A DNA stretch of 64,000 nt, taken from Marinilactibacillus sp042660675 (lineage in GTDB: Bacteria > Bacillota > Bacilli > Lactobacillales > Carnobacteriaceae_A). Every line of letters begins with the position of its first letter. Within the stretch, counting starts at the first letter, position 1. The notes beneath the pieces are model-generated. The model saw only the letters and a program-made list of their open reading frames with translations. It searched no databases and was not told the origin of the DNA. The position numbers were made by a program, and so were the translations under genes. Where the stretch lies: contig NZ_JBHSUL010000031.1 in NCBI RefSeq assembly GCF_042660675.1, positions 1 through 64,000 on the forward strand, in the 5' to 3' direction. This document shows, piece by piece, positions 1 through 7,633 of the stretch.

Positions 1-711
1 TCTCGATACAGTCAGAAACAAAGAAACCTGGTCAAGACCATCACGACAGACATGAATGCGAGTTACGTCAGTTTCCTTCCAGAGCTATTTCCAAACGCTG
101 ATATTATTATTGATCGATTTCATATCGTTCAGCTCGTGAACCGGTCAATGAACAAGACGCGCGTAAAAGTCATGAATCGACTTCGAACCTCTAACGGAGA
201 AGATCAAAAGAAATATAGACGATTAAAACGGTTCTGGAAGAAACTACTAAAGAAAGAGACAGAATTATCTTATACTACTTATCAATACTTTCCACTGTTT
301 GGACAACGTTTAGAAGCAGCGATTGTTTCAGAGATGTTGGCCTATGATCCAGAACTAAAATCAACGTATGGAGTTTATCAAGCTGTCCTTAAGTCCGTTG
401 AAGAAAATGACTCAAAGCAATTAAGAGCTACTTTAGACCAACCAGCTTCCCCTGAATTATCTGGATATATGAAAACCAGTTTAAAAACGTTGAGAGCTCA
501 TTTCCCTTATATTCAAAACACCTTCTACTATCCTTATAACAATGGAAAGATAGAGGGAATCAATAACAAAATCAAAGTCTTAAACCGGGTAGCCTATGGC
601 TACAGGAACTTTATTCACTATAAAAATCGTATTATCTTGCACTTCAATTTAAAACCAATCAGAAACAAACTCAAAATGATCGAAAAAGAAAGAGAACACA
701 TAGCAGCATAA
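1..711 (+). CDS. ISL3-family transposase (C-terminal part, runs off left edge)
   Basis: The reading frame is open from base 1, so the ATG at 52 is internal and the gene starts left of the window. The encoded 237 residues match the C-terminal half of DDE transposases of the ISL3 family (normally about 400-450 residues). An IIIDRFHIVQL segment carries the second catalytic aspartate, and a C-terminal NGKIEGINNKIKVLNR block carries the catalytic glutamate. It would catalyse cut-and-paste or copy-and-paste movement of the element. No frameshift is seen in the visible part, so the gene may be intact. Confidence in the family is high; activity is unknown. Confidence 0.88.
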   Translation, partial: SRYSQKQRNLVKTITTDMNASYVSFLPELFPNADIIIDRFHIVQLVNRSMNKTRVKVMNRLRTSNGEDQKKYRRLKRFWKKLLKKETELSYTTYQYFPLFGQRLEAAIVSEMLAYDPELKSTYGVYQAVLKSVEENDSKQLRATLDQPASPELSGYMKTSLKTLRAHFPYIQNTFYYPYNNGKIEGINNKIKVLNRVAYGYRNFIHYKNRIILHFNLKPIRNKLKMIEKEREHIAA

Positions 712-761
712 GCTAACTATCTGTTCTCTTCCAAGTACGATTACTTTCTAGCTTTATTCTT

Positions 762-786
762 CACCAACGCTAATTGACATAGAACC
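762..786 (-). repeat. Presumed right terminal inverted repeat of the ISL3 element
   Basis: Located about 50 bases after the transposase stop. On the minus strand it starts GGTTCTATGTCAATTAGCG, the form expected for an ISL3 terminal repeat. The partner repeat is outside the window, so the exact boundary is inferred. Confidence 0.55.
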
Positions 787-980
787 AATTAACTGAGATA
801 GGATTTTTTATTTTATAAGCCTGGAATTATTAAATAGTCGCCATGTAATTAGATATCATATGCAACTTCTTGTGAAACTACATAAACAGAACTTGGATGT
901 TTCTTTTCCAATTTTAAAAAGCGAATTTGAGCCATCGGAAAATTATTGTTAAACTGATTAAAATGTATAAAGGAGAACAT
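787..980. other. Intergenic stretch after the IS, possible gene remnant
   Basis: This stretch has no gene I can support. A 30-codon open frame at about 861-953 (starting MQLLVKLHKQNLDVSF) has protein-like composition but no convincing ribosome binding site. It may be the tail of a gene cut by the IS insertion. That reading is speculative. Confidence 0.2.
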
Positions 981-1331
981 ATGTTGATACTACTAAGTGT
1001 ATTTCTACTATTAGCCGCAGCCATACTATTTTGGATAGGTTACCAGTATAAAGATGATCCAAAAGGTACAAGACCAAATGGTAGCATGACACCGCTTGGG
1101 AAAATTAAGGATAGAGAAAACTATCAAAAGTGGGAAGGTCGTTTTTATTTTATTTATGGAGCATACTTGTTTCTTGTTGTTCTTTCAGTGGGAATGACAT
1201 CTGTTTTTGACTGGAATCCTATTTGGCTAAGGTTTTGGATCGTTTTGATGGTTGTTCTATCTAGTATTAGAATAATGATCATGTCCAAATTCATCGAATT
1301 TAGATGGAAAACGAAAAACAAAGACAATTAA
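981..1331 (+). CDS. Small hypothetical membrane protein (three predicted TM segments)
   Basis: A 116-residue protein of unknown function. The ATG at 981 is chosen because AAAGGAG (969-975) sits six bases upstream; an upstream in-frame ATG at 927 has no ribosome binding site. Predicted membrane segments are at about residues 1-21, 53-73 and 80-100. A polar loop of roughly 30 residues separates the first two, and the C-terminus is basic (KTKNKDN). The topology resembles small DUF3784-like membrane proteins, but I do not recognise a specific family. The gene is monocistronic and converges on tRNA-Arg. Function cannot be assigned. Confidence 0.6.
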   Translation: MLILLSVFLLLAAAILFWIGYQYKDDPKGTRPNGSMTPLGKIKDRENYQKWEGRFYFIYGAYLFLVVLSVGMTSVFDWNPIWLRFWIVLMVVLSSIRIMIMSKFIEFRWKTKNKDN

Positions 1332-1336
1332 TTATA

Positions 1337-1410
1337 TGACCCTAGAGGGAATCGAACCCACGACCTAGTGCTTAGGAGGCACTTGCTCTATCCTACTGAG
1401 CTATAGAGTC
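1337..1410 (-). tRNA. tRNA-Arg (anticodon CCT)
   Basis: The minus strand folds as a standard cloverleaf. The acceptor stem pairs GACTCTA with TAGGGTC, with one G-T pair. The D arm contains TAGCTCAG, the anticodon stem is AGTGC/GCACT with loop CTCCTAA (anticodon CCT, reading AGG), and the T arm contains GGTTCGATTCC. The discriminator base is A at 1337. CCA is not encoded, so it must be added enzymatically. AGG is a rare arginine codon in such genomes, so this is probably a minor isoacceptor. Confidence 0.95.
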
Positions 1411-1430
1411 TAAATGAAATGAACTAACTT

Positions 1431-1459
1431 ATTGTACTATGGAAGTTTGGTTGATACAA
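1431..1459 (-). promoter_or_regulatory. Promoter of tRNA-Arg
   Basis: On the minus strand, TTGTAT (-35, 1454-1459) and TACAAT (-10, 1431-1436) are separated by exactly 17 bases, about 20 bases ahead of the tRNA 5' end. This is a good sigma-A-type match, and its placement fits the tRNA gene. Confidence 0.7.
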
Positions 1460-1548
1460 GTTTGCTTAAAAGACAAAGCTGTTTTTCTTGCGAAATTATC
1501 ATAAGAAAAAGGGCTTTCTGCTATAATAAAAGAAAAAAGGATGATTAG

Positions 1549-2217
1549 ATGACATTGATGAAACGGTTATTGAGTGCTTCAGCTCTGACAGTATTACTAG
1601 TAGGATGCGGAACAGATGAGGCCGATGAAACAGAACAAGTAGAACAATCTGCACAAGAAACAGAAGTAGAAACAACTACTGAAGATCAAGCGACTGAGAC
1701 AGAAGTTGAAGAAGATAGTGACGATGAAGGAAGTATCGAAGTAGACAAGGGCCTCTTCAGTACAGAGCTGACACTACCGGCAGAATTATCAGAGACTTTT
1801 GAACCAGATGAACTCGCTTTGGAAGAAGCGAACATCACTGAGAATGAGGATGGATCGGTTACAATAAAGATGTCTAGATCTCAACATCAAGACTTGTTGG
1901 ATGAATTGAAGCAGACCATCACTGATTCAGTAGAAGAGTTAAAGACCGATGAAAATTTTCAATCTTTTAAAGATATAGAGTTCAATAACGATTTCAGTGA
2001 ATTTTCTATTATTGTTGACAGAGAAGCATATGAAGCAGGGTTTGATGGCTTTGGTATTTTTGGATTGGCGATATCAGCGCTTTACTATCAAGTGTTTGAA
2101 GGGAAAGATCCAGAAAGTATAACATCGACATTTGAAATTCAAGACGAAGCTACGGGGGAAGTGTTCAGCACAATCGTTTATCCAGATGACTTGGAAGAAA
2201 GTTTAGATCTAGAATAA
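1549..2217 (+). CDS. Acidic membrane-anchored lipoprotein, unknown function
   Basis: A 222-residue predicted lipoprotein. The signal sequence ends in lipobox LLVGC with the lipidated cysteine at residue 20. Residues 22-65 are a very acidic Thr/Glu/Asp-rich linker typical of surface lipoproteins that span the wall. The remaining part forms a compact domain with no motif I recognise. The start at 1549 has AAGGATG upstream; an alternative ATG lies three codons later. A TATAAT -10 box at 1522-1527 suggests its own promoter. It could be a substrate-binding or stress lipoprotein, but nothing in the sequence fixes a role. Confidence 0.7.
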   Translation: MTLMKRLLSASALTVLLVGCGTDEADETEQVEQSAQETEVETTTEDQATETEVEEDSDDEGSIEVDKGLFSTELTLPAELSETFEPDELALEEANITENEDGSVTIKMSRSQHQDLLDELKQTITDSVEELKTDENFQSFKDIEFNNDFSEFSIIVDREAYEAGFDGFGIFGLAISALYYQVFEGKDPESITSTFEIQDEATGEVFSTIVYPDDLEESLDLE

Positions 2218-2292
2218 TTAGAGTACTTCACTATGGAAAAGTAAGTGAATGTGATTTATTATGGAAATAGATTCAAGAGACGGAGGGTATTT

Positions 2293-2715
2293 ATGAAGGT
2301 TTCAACGAAATGGGAAGGTAATCTAGCTTTTACAATGAATAATCATACTGGAAAAGAACTGAAAATGGATGCTGGAGAATCTGCTGGCGGAGAAGGTTCA
2401 GGCGTATCTCCAATGGAAGCTATTCTAGGTGGCTTGGCAGGTTGTATGGGAATTGACATGTATATGATTCTTAAACCTTATCAAGAAAAATTAGAACGTA
2501 TTGAAATTGAAACAGATGGAGAAAGAAATGAAGAACCACCAAAATACTTTACCAAAATTACTATCACGATACATGTTGATGGGGATGTCCCAGCCAATAG
2601 AGTTTGGCGCGCCATTAAATTAAGCGACGAAAAATACTGCTCTGTAGCGAATTCACTTAAAGCTGAGTTAACTTACAAACTGATTTTAAATGGAGAACAA
2701 ATAGACCAAAACTAA
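2293..2715 (+). CDS. OsmC/Ohr-family thiol peroxidase-like protein
   Basis: A 140-residue OsmC-family protein. These cytosolic dimers reduce organic hydroperoxides or act on other electrophiles through two cysteines. The expected pair is present: Cys51 in GGLAGCMGID and Cys116 in DEKYCSVANSL. The glycine-rich AGGEGSGVSPMEAILGG segment is also typical. The start at 2293 is chosen for GGAGG at 2282-2286; the longer frame from 2245 has no signal. It belongs to the general OsmC-like (YhfA-type) branch and not clearly to Ohr. It is followed by its own terminator, so it is probably monocistronic. Confidence 0.85.
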   Translation: MKVSTKWEGNLAFTMNNHTGKELKMDAGESAGGEGSGVSPMEAILGGLAGCMGIDMYMILKPYQEKLERIEIETDGERNEEPPKYFTKITITIHVDGDVPANRVWRAIKLSDEKYCSVANSLKAELTYKLILNGEQIDQN

Positions 2716-2729
2716 ATGAATCTGACAGA

Positions 2730-2760
2730 GAACCACTTATTTAAAAGGTGGTTCTTTTTT
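2730..2760 (+). terminator. Rho-independent terminator after osmC-like gene
   Basis: GAACCAC (2730-2736) pairs with GTGGTTC (2748-2754), followed by a run of Ts. It separates the OsmC gene from the sugar locus. Confidence 0.75.
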
Positions 2761-2790
2761 AAACTCTATTTAATGATAGGTAGTTGCTAT

Positions 2791-2819
2791 TTGAAATGGA
2801 AACGCTTAATATATATACT
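2791..2819 (+). promoter_or_regulatory. Promoter with embedded cre-like site, upstream of first esterase
   Basis: TTGAAA (2791-2796) and TATACT (2814-2819) are 17 bases apart. Within the spacer, TGGAAACGCTTAAT (2797-2810) matches the catabolite-responsive element consensus TGNAANCGNNNNCN with one weak position. CcpA bound here would block the promoter, consistent with carbon catabolite control of the glucan locus. The promoter is well supported; CcpA binding is inferred. Confidence 0.55.
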
Positions 2820-2848
2820 GAAAGAGTCTTTATTTAGGAGGAAAAGAA

Positions 2849-3607
2849 TTGGCAGTTATTTATGGAACGATACAATCTGAAAGATTGATGCGAAAAGTAC
2901 CATTCGCAGCAATTTTACCATCAGAAGTAAAAAAGGATGAAACAGTAGAACCATTTAAAACTCTTTATTTACTTCACGGGTGGAATGATGCATCTGATGC
3001 CTGGATTAACAATACAAGAATTGTTGAATTAGCAACGAAACATAATATTGCGGTTATCATGCCATCTGGAGAGAATAGTTTTTACGTTGATCTTAGAAAC
3101 GGTAGTTACTATGGACAGTATATCGGTGAAGAACTTGTTCAGATTACTAGAAAAATGTTCAACTTATCTCAAGATTTCGAATCTACATGGATTGCCGGAT
3201 TATCAATGGGTGGTTACGGTGCATTGAGAAATGGCTTGTATTACAATGAAACTTTTTCGAAAATAGCTGCGCTTTCTAGTAGAGTGCTTCAATCACAAGA
3301 AAAAGAACATGATCTGTCAGAGGATAACCGAATGAATCAAGCTATAAAATATATTATAGGTTCAGATACATACAAGGATATGGATAAAGACAAAGATATC
3401 TATTCTCTGGTAAAAAAAGAATCCATACCGGAACTATTCATTGCCTGCGGTACAGAAGACTTTATTTATAAGGATAGTTTAAGTCTGCACAATTATTTAA
3501 GTGAACAAAAAATCGATCATATTTACAAAGAGTCGTCCGGGGAGCATTCCTGGGATTTCTGGGATCACTATATCGAACAAGTGATTGAATGGATGATTGA
3601 AATCTAA
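2849..3607 (+). CDS. EstA/esterase-D-like alpha/beta hydrolase (paralogue 1)
   Basis: A 252-residue serine esterase of the putative esterase family (PF00756 type, similar to tributyrin esterase EstA of lactic acid bacteria). The nucleophile is Ser119 in AGLSMGGYGALRNG. The acid is probably the Asp in ACGTEDFIYKDS and the base the His in SSGEHSWDFWDHY. The oxyanion region is YLLHGWNDASDAW. No signal peptide is present, so it acts in the cytosol. Translation starts at TTG 2849 behind AGGAGG (2837-2842). It lies directly ahead of a second, closely related esterase and the beta-1,2-glucan transporter, so it may remove acyl groups from imported oligosaccharides. That role is an inference. Confidence 0.8.
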   Translation: MAVIYGTIQSERLMRKVPFAAILPSEVKKDETVEPFKTLYLLHGWNDASDAWINNTRIVELATKHNIAVIMPSGENSFYVDLRNGSYYGQYIGEELVQITRKMFNLSQDFESTWIAGLSMGGYGALRNGLYYNETFSKIAALSSRVLQSQEKEHDLSEDNRMNQAIKYIIGSDTYKDMDKDKDIYSLVKKESIPELFIACGTEDFIYKDSLSLHNYLSEQKIDHIYKESSGEHSWDFWDHYIEQVIEWMIEI

Positions 3608-3623
3608 AAGAAACTAGCTCAAA

Positions 3624-3653
3624 AATCCGCAATGAATCAGTTGCGGATTTTTT
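3624..3653 (+). terminator. Terminator after first esterase
   Basis: A 9-bp perfect stem AATCCGCAA (3624-3632) / TTGCGGATT (3641-3649) is followed by Ts. It makes the first esterase a separate transcription unit. Confidence 0.8.
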
Positions 3654-3679
3654 ATATAGATCAGATTAAAAGAAAAGGC

Positions 3680-3729
3680 TTGCAAAACAAATTAGTATTC
3701 TATATAATTCATTTATCGAAACGTTTCGA
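3680..3729 (+). promoter_or_regulatory. Promoter plus LacI-type palindromic operator
   Basis: TTGCAA (3680-3685) and TATAAT (3703-3708) are spaced by 17 bases, a near-consensus promoter. At 3716-3729, TCGAAACGTTTCGA is a perfect 14-bp palindrome with the central CG step and inverted half-sites typical of LacI-family operators. It covers the expected transcription start, the right place for repression. The same core recurs at 4506-4521. The likely binder is the LacI-family protein encoded at 13329-14279. Confidence 0.75.
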
Positions 3730-3748
3730 AAGGAAGTGGAAATGATAA

Positions 3749-4492
3749 ATGACTACTGTCGATGCTACGTTCTTTTCAAAAAGTCTAGATAGAAAAGTGA
3801 CGTATTCAGCTATCATTCCGAAAATGAATAGAGAAATGAGAACGTTTAAAACCCTTTATTTATTTCATGGATATAGCGGAGACCGAAAGGATTGGTTCTA
3901 CGCAGGACAAGTTGAACAACTAGCAGAGTCATATAATATTGCCATCATTTTACCATCAGGAGAGAATAGCTATTATGTAGATCATCCAAATGGAATGAAT
4001 TATGGTCAGTTTGTCGGTGAAGAGCTAATTGAAGAATCAAGAAGTCTGTTTCCTTTATCTTGTAAAAGAGAAGAGACATGGATTGCTGGATTATCAATGG
4101 GTGGTTATGGAGCTTTAAGAAATGGTCTTTACTATAGTGAAACATTTGGAAAAATCGCCGCCTTATCAAGCAGGATTATAACGAAAACATCTGAATTTGA
4201 AGAAGATCGTTATCCTGAACGAATCATGAAGGTGCTCATTGGGAGCCAAGATATTCAGGATATACCGGATAATATAGATTTATATGAATTGGCTAAACAG
4301 TCAATGTCATTACCCAATATTTACATGGCTTGTGGAACAAGTGACTTTTTATATGAAGATAATGTAGCTTTCCACAATGAACTCAAGCGCCTTAATATCA
4401 AACATGATTATATCGAAGATACAGGCGATCACAATTGGAATTTTTGGAACAAGCATATTATTTTAGCAATAGACTGGTTAATGAAAACATAA
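3749..4492 (+). CDS. EstA/esterase-D-like alpha/beta hydrolase (paralogue 2)
   Basis: A 247-residue paralogue of the preceding hydrolase, with extensive shared blocks (TWIAGLSMGGYGALRNGLYY in both). The nucleophile is Ser116. The other probable catalytic residues are Asp in ACGTSDFLYEDN and His in DTGDHNWNFWNKH. It is predicted to be cytosolic. It starts at ATG 3749 with an AGGAAG Shine-Dalgarno sequence at 3731-3736. Its promoter overlaps a LacI-type operator that is repeated upstream of the binding-protein gene, which ties it to the beta-glucan regulon. The substrate is unknown; ester substituents on bacterial cyclic beta-1,2-glucans are one possibility (inference). Confidence 0.8.
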   Translation: MTTVDATFFSKSLDRKVTYSAIIPKMNREMRTFKTLYLFHGYSGDRKDWFYAGQVEQLAESYNIAIILPSGENSYYVDHPNGMNYGQFVGEELIEESRSLFPLSCKREETWIAGLSMGGYGALRNGLYYSETFGKIAALSSRIITKTSEFEEDRYPERIMKVLIGSQDIQDIPDNIDLYELAKQSMSLPNIYMACGTSDFLYEDNVAFHNELKRLNIKHDYIEDTGDHNWNFWNKHIILAIDWLMKT

Positions 4493-4505
4493 ATTTTATT
4501 TAAAA

Positions 4506-4544
4506 GTCGAAACGTTTCGACAATTTCTATTAATAAATAATAAT
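4506..4544 (+). promoter_or_regulatory. LacI-type operator and probable promoter of the beta-1,2-glucan operon
   Basis: GTCGAAACGTTTCGAC (4506-4521) is a perfect 16-bp palindrome containing the same core as the operator at 3716-3729. It overlaps a weak -35 (TTCGAC, 4516-4521), with AATAAT (4539-4544) 17 bases downstream. The operator call is strong because of perfect symmetry and recurrence. The promoter boxes are only fair matches. Confidence 0.7.
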
Positions 4545-4570
4545 CAAACAACTAAAATTAGGAGGAAAAA

Positions 4571-5821
4571 ATGATGAAATGGAACAAAATGATTTTAGGT
4601 ACAACTTCTTTGGTCGCGATGAGTTTATTGGCTGCTTGTGGTAATAGTGGAAATGGTGACGCAGGTTCAGATGGTTCTGCTGATACATTATCAGTGTGGG
4701 TAATGGGAGATGGCGATGAAGTCACCCAACCGCTTTTTGATTCATTCACAGAGGAAACAGGAATCGCAGTCAATGCACAAAGTATTCCTTGGTCAGCTGT
4801 TCATGACCGATTACTGACAGCTGTTGCTTCAGGTGAAGGTCCCGATGTCGTTCAAATGGGCTCCACTTATATGGCAGAATTTGTAGACGCTGGTGCATTG
4901 ATGGATATCACAGAATACGTTGAAGGCAGTGACGAAATCAGTCCGGATAATTTCTTTGAAGGAAATGTAGAGACAACTGTATTTGACGATAATTATTATG
5001 CGGTCCCTTGGTACACTGAAACAAGAGCGCTTTACTATAGAACGGATTTATTGGAAGAAGTTGGATATCCGGAAGGTCCAGCAACTTGGGACGAACTTTC
5101 TGATGCTGCAATAAAATTGTCTGAACGTGGAGACAACTATTATGGTTTCTCAATCCCAATCAATGAGCAGACTTTTGGACCAATGTTCGCAAAACAAAAT
5201 GGTTCACCAATCATTGATGACGAAGGAAATGCTGTAATGAATGAACCTCAATTTGTCGAAGCAATTGAATATTTAAATGGCTTTATAGAATCAGGGGCTT
5301 CACCTAGTCAAGATTTAGGCATTGAGATTTCTCAAAGCTTTGGTGGAGAAGGAATTAATCCAATGTTTATTAGTGGACCGTGGATGATTACAGCAATCCA
5401 AGATCAAACAACGGATATTGAAGGAAAATGGGCAGTCAGAACCTTACCTGAAGGACCCGTTAGTAACGTATCAAATACAGGGGGCGCGAACCTAGCGGTC
5501 TGGAACAATTCTGATAACCCTGAAGAAGCGGTTCAGTTAATTGAGCACCTAACTAGCACAGATAGTATGCTGACGTATTATGAAAATTCAAGTTCTCTTC
5601 CTGCAAGAATGGCAACATGGGATGAAGAACCTTTCCAAGATGAAAACGTAGCTGTATTCGGTGAACAGCTTGAAAATTCAGAACATATGCCGGTAATTGA
5701 AGAGTGGGACAGAGTATCTCAAGCGTATATCAGTAGCTTCGAACAAATCATCGTTGGTGGTGCAGACGTTCAAGAAACACTGGATAGCTTGAATCAAGAA
5801 GTTCAAACAATGATCGACTAA
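4571..5821 (+). CDS. ABC transporter sugar-binding lipoprotein (probable sophoro-oligosaccharide binder)
   Basis: A 416-residue family 1 extracellular solute-binding protein. The lipoprotein signal ends in LLAAC with the lipidated Cys at residue 23. Typical features are the LSVWVMGDGDE start of the mature fold, an acidic DVVQMGSTYMAEF block, and aromatic residues such as those in AVPWYTETRALYYRTD that line sugar sites. AGGAGG lies seven bases ahead of the ATG. It heads an operon with two permeases, a GH3 glucosidase and a GH94 phosphorylase, in the order of the Listeria innocua sophoro-oligosaccharide system. The likely ligands are therefore beta-1,2-linked glucose oligomers. No ATPase gene is present, so a shared MsmK-type ATPase is presumably used. 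Confidence 0.88.
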   Translation: MMKWNKMILGTTSLVAMSLLAACGNSGNGDAGSDGSADTLSVWVMGDGDEVTQPLFDSFTEETGIAVNAQSIPWSAVHDRLLTAVASGEGPDVVQMGSTYMAEFVDAGALMDITEYVEGSDEISPDNFFEGNVETTVFDDNYYAVPWYTETRALYYRTDLLEEVGYPEGPATWDELSDAAIKLSERGDNYYGFSIPINEQTFGPMFAKQNGSPIIDDEGNAVMNEPQFVEAIEYLNGFIESGASPSQDLGIEISQSFGGEGINPMFISGPWMITAIQDQTTDIEGKWAVRTLPEGPVSNVSNTGGANLAVWNNSDNPEEAVQLIEHLTSTDSMLTYYENSSSLPARMATWDEEPFQDENVAVFGEQLENSEHMPVIEEWDRVSQAYISSFEQIIVGGADVQETLDSLNQEVQTMID

Positions 5822-5830
5822 AAAATTCAA

Positions 5831-5872
5831 AAATTCAGAGAGTGAAATCATTTTATTCATTCTCTGAATTTT
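5831..5872 (+). terminator. Long intercistronic hairpin between binding-protein and permease genes
   Basis: A 16-bp stem (5831-5846 with 5857-5872, one G-T pair) closes a 10-base loop and is followed by a short T-rich stretch. Hairpins at this position commonly protect or partially terminate the mRNA, so that the binding protein is made in excess over the permeases. That function is inferred. Confidence 0.65.
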
Positions 5873-5894
5873 GATTTTAGAGAGGAACCTTTTC

Positions 5895-6773
5895 ATGAAA
5901 AGTAAAAAAGCACCTTATTTCTTCATTGCACCAGCGATCGGGTTACTGCTAACATTTTCTATCTTCCCAATCATTTTAGCGCTGGTCATCAGTTTTACGG
6001 ATATGAGTTTGGCAGGACTAGCAGACTACTCACGAATCAACTTCACGGGACTTCAAAATTATCAAAACATCTTACAAGATAGTGTGTTCATGAAGTCAAT
6101 TACAAATACTTTATTTTATGTAGTATTCGGTGTACCACTCGTCATTCTCTTTTCACTAACGATTGCGATATTGATCAATATGGGGAGAAGTCGTTATTTC
6201 TCATTTATGCGTGTGGTGTTCTACTCACCTTCGATCACCAATATTGTTGCGGTCGCGATCGTCTGGGCTTTCTTATTTAATCCAAGTCAAAGTATCGGTT
6301 TGATTAACCGCGTGATCGGCATGGTTGGTATCGGTCCAATCGGATGGTTAACGGACACGAGCGTTTCCAAAATTTCACTGGTGATTTTGGCTGTTTGGAG
6401 AAGTATTGGGATCAATATGTTGATCTTCTCAGCAGCACTTCAAAATATTCCGCGCACAATGTATGAAGCGGCCGAACTAGACGGTGCGACAAAATGGGAA
6501 CAGATTCGATTTATTACAGTACCACAATTAAAATTCTCAACTTCTTTTGTAACAATTACTACAATTATCGGCTGGTTGCAATTCTTTGAAGAACCATTCG
6601 TCATGACTGAAGGTGGACCGCTTAATAGCACGACAAGTGTGGCGCTCTTCATCTATCGCAATGGTTTCCAGAATAATCAATTTGGATATGCTGCTGCTGG
6701 GTCATTACTTTTGTTTGTCGTCATTATCTGCGCAACACTCGTTCAACTCAGATTACAAAGACGAGCGGATTAA
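5895..6773 (+). CDS. ABC sugar transporter permease, MalF-like
   Basis: A 292-residue inner-membrane permease with six predicted TM segments. The cytoplasmic EAA loop that docks the ATPase is visible as EAAELDGATKWEQIRFITVP. The start at 5895 is preferred over the upstream in-frame start because AGAGG (5881-5885) is correctly spaced and the protein then begins with a basic MKSKKAPYFF leader into the first TM helix. It forms the translocation pore with the next gene product. It has no large periplasmic-type P2 insert, as is usual for Gram-positive oligosaccharide permeases. Confidence 0.88.
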   Translation: MKSKKAPYFFIAPAIGLLLTFSIFPIILALVISFTDMSLAGLADYSRINFTGLQNYQNILQDSVFMKSITNTLFYVVFGVPLVILFSLTIAILINMGRSRYFSFMRVVFYSPSITNIVAVAIVWAFLFNPSQSIGLINRVIGMVGIGPIGWLTDTSVSKISLVILAVWRSIGINMLIFSAALQNIPRTMYEAAELDGATKWEQIRFITVPQLKFSTSFVTITTIIGWLQFFEEPFVMTEGGPLNSTTSVALFIYRNGFQNNQFGYAAAGSLLLFVVIICATLVQLRLQRRAD

Positions 6774-6790
6774 GAAGGGGATAAGTTGAT

Positions 6791-7612
6791 ATGATTAATA
6801 TAGATAAAAAACTAAAAATGACTATTGGAGTTGTATTAGGACTATGGGGATTGATTACGGTCATTCCATTTGTATGGATGATTCTTTCAGCATTCAAAAC
6901 GAACCCAGAAATCGTAGCTGCGCAACCCAATCTTTTGCCAAGCGAATGGACACTAGATAATTTTAGAGAACTCTTTCAACGGCTAAATTTTGATGTATAT
7001 CTACTCAATACCGTGATTATTACAGTTCTAGGATTTGTTGGATTATTGCTCAATGCAATGGCAGGCTTTGCATTTGCACATTATGACTTTAAATTTAAAA
7101 ACTTTCTGTTTGTTCTTGTTCTCGCAACGATGATGATTCCAGGACAAGTTACGATGATTCCGGTCTATCTGTTATTGAATCAATTAGGCTTGACGAATAC
7201 GTATCTAGGTATCGTACTACCTGGTCTTACAGGTGCTTTCGGAATTTTCTTGTTCAGACAATTTTTCTCAAGTATTTCAGAAGAATTTTTTGAAGCGGCA
7301 AGGTTAGATGGCGCAAGTGACTTCTACGTTTTTTTCAGAGTCGCGTTGCCTTTATCTAAACCAATTATTGCAGTACAAGGAATCCTGACCTTTATCGGTG
7401 GTTGGAACTCATTCTTGTGGCCATTGATTATCGCAAATGACCAAAGATTCTACACCTTATCGGTTGGTCTGCAGTTATTACAAGGACAACATGGTACAAA
7501 TTATGCTCTACAGATGGCAGGGGCTGCCTTTATGGTCGTACCAATTCTGATCATCTTTATCATTTTCCAGAAATACATTCTTACTGGTTTCAATATTTCC
7601 GGTGGAAAATAA
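6791..7612 (+). CDS. ABC sugar transporter permease, MalG-like
   Basis: A 273-residue permease partner with six predicted TM helices. Its EAA loop reads EAARLDGASDFYVFFRVALP. The start at 6791 follows GAAGGGG (6774-6780). It lies 17 bases after the first permease gene and is co-transcribed with it. It ends with FQKYILTGFNISGGK, a C-terminal tail typical of this family. Together with the upstream permease and the binding lipoprotein it imports a glucan oligosaccharide whose breakdown enzymes follow immediately. Confidence 0.88.
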   Translation: MINIDKKLKMTIGVVLGLWGLITVIPFVWMILSAFKTNPEIVAAQPNLLPSEWTLDNFRELFQRLNFDVYLLNTVIITVLGFVGLLLNAMAGFAFAHYDFKFKNFLFVLVLATMMIPGQVTMIPVYLLLNQLGLTNTYLGIVLPGLTGAFGIFLFRQFFSSISEEFFEAARLDGASDFYVFFRVALPLSKPIIAVQGILTFIGGWNSFLWPLIIANDQRFYTLSVGLQLLQGQHGTNYALQMAGAAFMVVPILIIFIIFQKYILTGFNISGGK

Positions 7613-7633
7613 GCGCAGACAAAGGAGTTACTT

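Larger units (their letters stand above)
1..786 (+). mobile_element. ISL3-family insertion sequence, right part
   Basis: The window opens inside an insertion sequence. It holds the last 237 codons of an ISL3-type transposase (1-711) and then a short 3' non-coding tail ending in a presumed right inverted repeat at about 762-786. That end, read inward on the minus strand, begins GGTTCTATGTCAATTAGCG, which resembles the ends of ISL3 elements. The left end and target duplication lie outside the window, so element length and activity cannot be judged. Confidence 0.75.

Noticed and set aside
1..1410. Genomic island integrated at tRNA-Arg
   Set aside because: No integrase and no repeat of the tRNA 3' end was noticed in the window. 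The nearby ISL3 end is explained by simple transposition.
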